Part shown: piece by piece, positions 6,227-6,374 of the stretch
How the letters are laid out: every line of letters starts with the position of its first letter
Numbering within the stretch: position 1 is the first letter of the stretch
Assembly (NCBI GenBank): GCA_023621975.1
Contig: JAMOAC010000378.1
Location: 1-6,374, forward strand
Length of the DNA stretch: 6,374 nucleotides
Source: Bacillota bacterium
Lineage (GTDB): Bacteria; Bacillota_A; Clostridia; Acetivibrionales; DUMB01
Reading direction: 5' to 3'
Notes under the pieces: model-generated
Databases searched by the model: none
The model's input: only the letters and a program-made list of their open reading frames with translations
Told to the model about the DNA's origin: nothing
Made by a program: the position numbers and the translations under genes

Positions 6227-6374
6227 TCAGCATCCGCAAAACCTTGCAATAAATAGTTCTGCAGCAATCCTGGCGTCCAATGTGCCGTTTTTTATTGCTA
6301 TGTCCAGTTCCAGGCTCTGACTTATAGCCTCTTTCAAATCATCCACAGTGAACCTGCGGGCCTGCCTGGATAAT
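6227..6374 (-). CDS. holA: DNA polymerase III delta subunit, C-terminal fragment
   Basis: An open minus-strand frame enters from the window edge and ends at TGA (6229-6227), giving 48 residues plus stop. It is too short for a long-ORF list. The sequence runs LSRQARRFTVDDLKEAISQS, then LELDIAIKNGTLDARIAAELFIARF, and ends CGC. It matches the C-terminal helical domain of HolA, which typically reads D.xIKxG.xD...A.ELLxxxL. HolA is the clamp-loader wrench that opens the beta sliding clamp. The 5' part lies outside the window. It is convergent with the hydrolase gene, with only 2 bp between stop codons. The call rests on the pattern of a short fragment, so it is likely but not certain. Confidence 0.75.
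   Translation of the reverse strand, partial: LSRQARRFTVDDLKEAISQSLELDIAIKNGTLDARIAAELFIARFCGC

Overview
The window looks like an ordinary chromosomal segment from a low- to mid-GC Firmicute, probably a clostridium (Ruminiclostridium/Acetivibrio-like; this is inferred from protein style and regulatory sites, not proven). The main reasons are a perfect HrcA operator (CIRCE), Shine-Dalgarno sites of the AGGAGG type before almost every gene, AT-rich intergenic DNA with sigma-A-like promoters, and protein families typical of Firmicutes. I see no mobile element, CRISPR array, rRNA or tRNA.

Layout. Positions 1-129 are the upstream region of the first gene, with a tandem 15-bp repeat and a hairpin. 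At 130-684 (+) is an HTH (XRE)-cupin regulator. After 158 bp with a candidate promoter comes 843-2510 (+), an AMP-forming acyl-CoA synthetase of the medium-chain/branched-chain type. It converges on htpG (2565-4457, -), with a shared bidirectional terminator in the 54-bp gap. Upstream of htpG lie a 5'-leader hairpin, a sigma-A-like promoter and a perfect CIRCE element, then a Fur-family metalloregulator (4616-5053, -) in the same orientation. A divergent AT-rich spacer follows, then an alpha/beta hydrolase of the monoacylglycerol lipase/lysophospholipase family (5349-6224, +). Only 2 bp beyond it, convergent, is the 3' end of holA (DNA polymerase III delta subunit), which runs off the window.

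How they may work together. The XRE-cupin protein and the acyl-CoA synthetase look like a regulator-target pair for activation of a short or branched carboxylic acid. HtpG appears to be in the HrcA heat-shock regulon, although its CIRCE sits upstream of the best -35 box rather than downstream of the promoter. The Fur-family gene is probably autoregulated; its predicted metal-sensing residues differ from textbook Fur/PerR. The hydrolase and holA are housekeeping-like neighbours with no clear link to the rest.

I find no convincing new multi-gene system. The points most worth a second look are the CIRCE/promoter geometry and leader hairpin of htpG, the divergent Fur sensor site, and the repeats ahead of the XRE-cupin gene.
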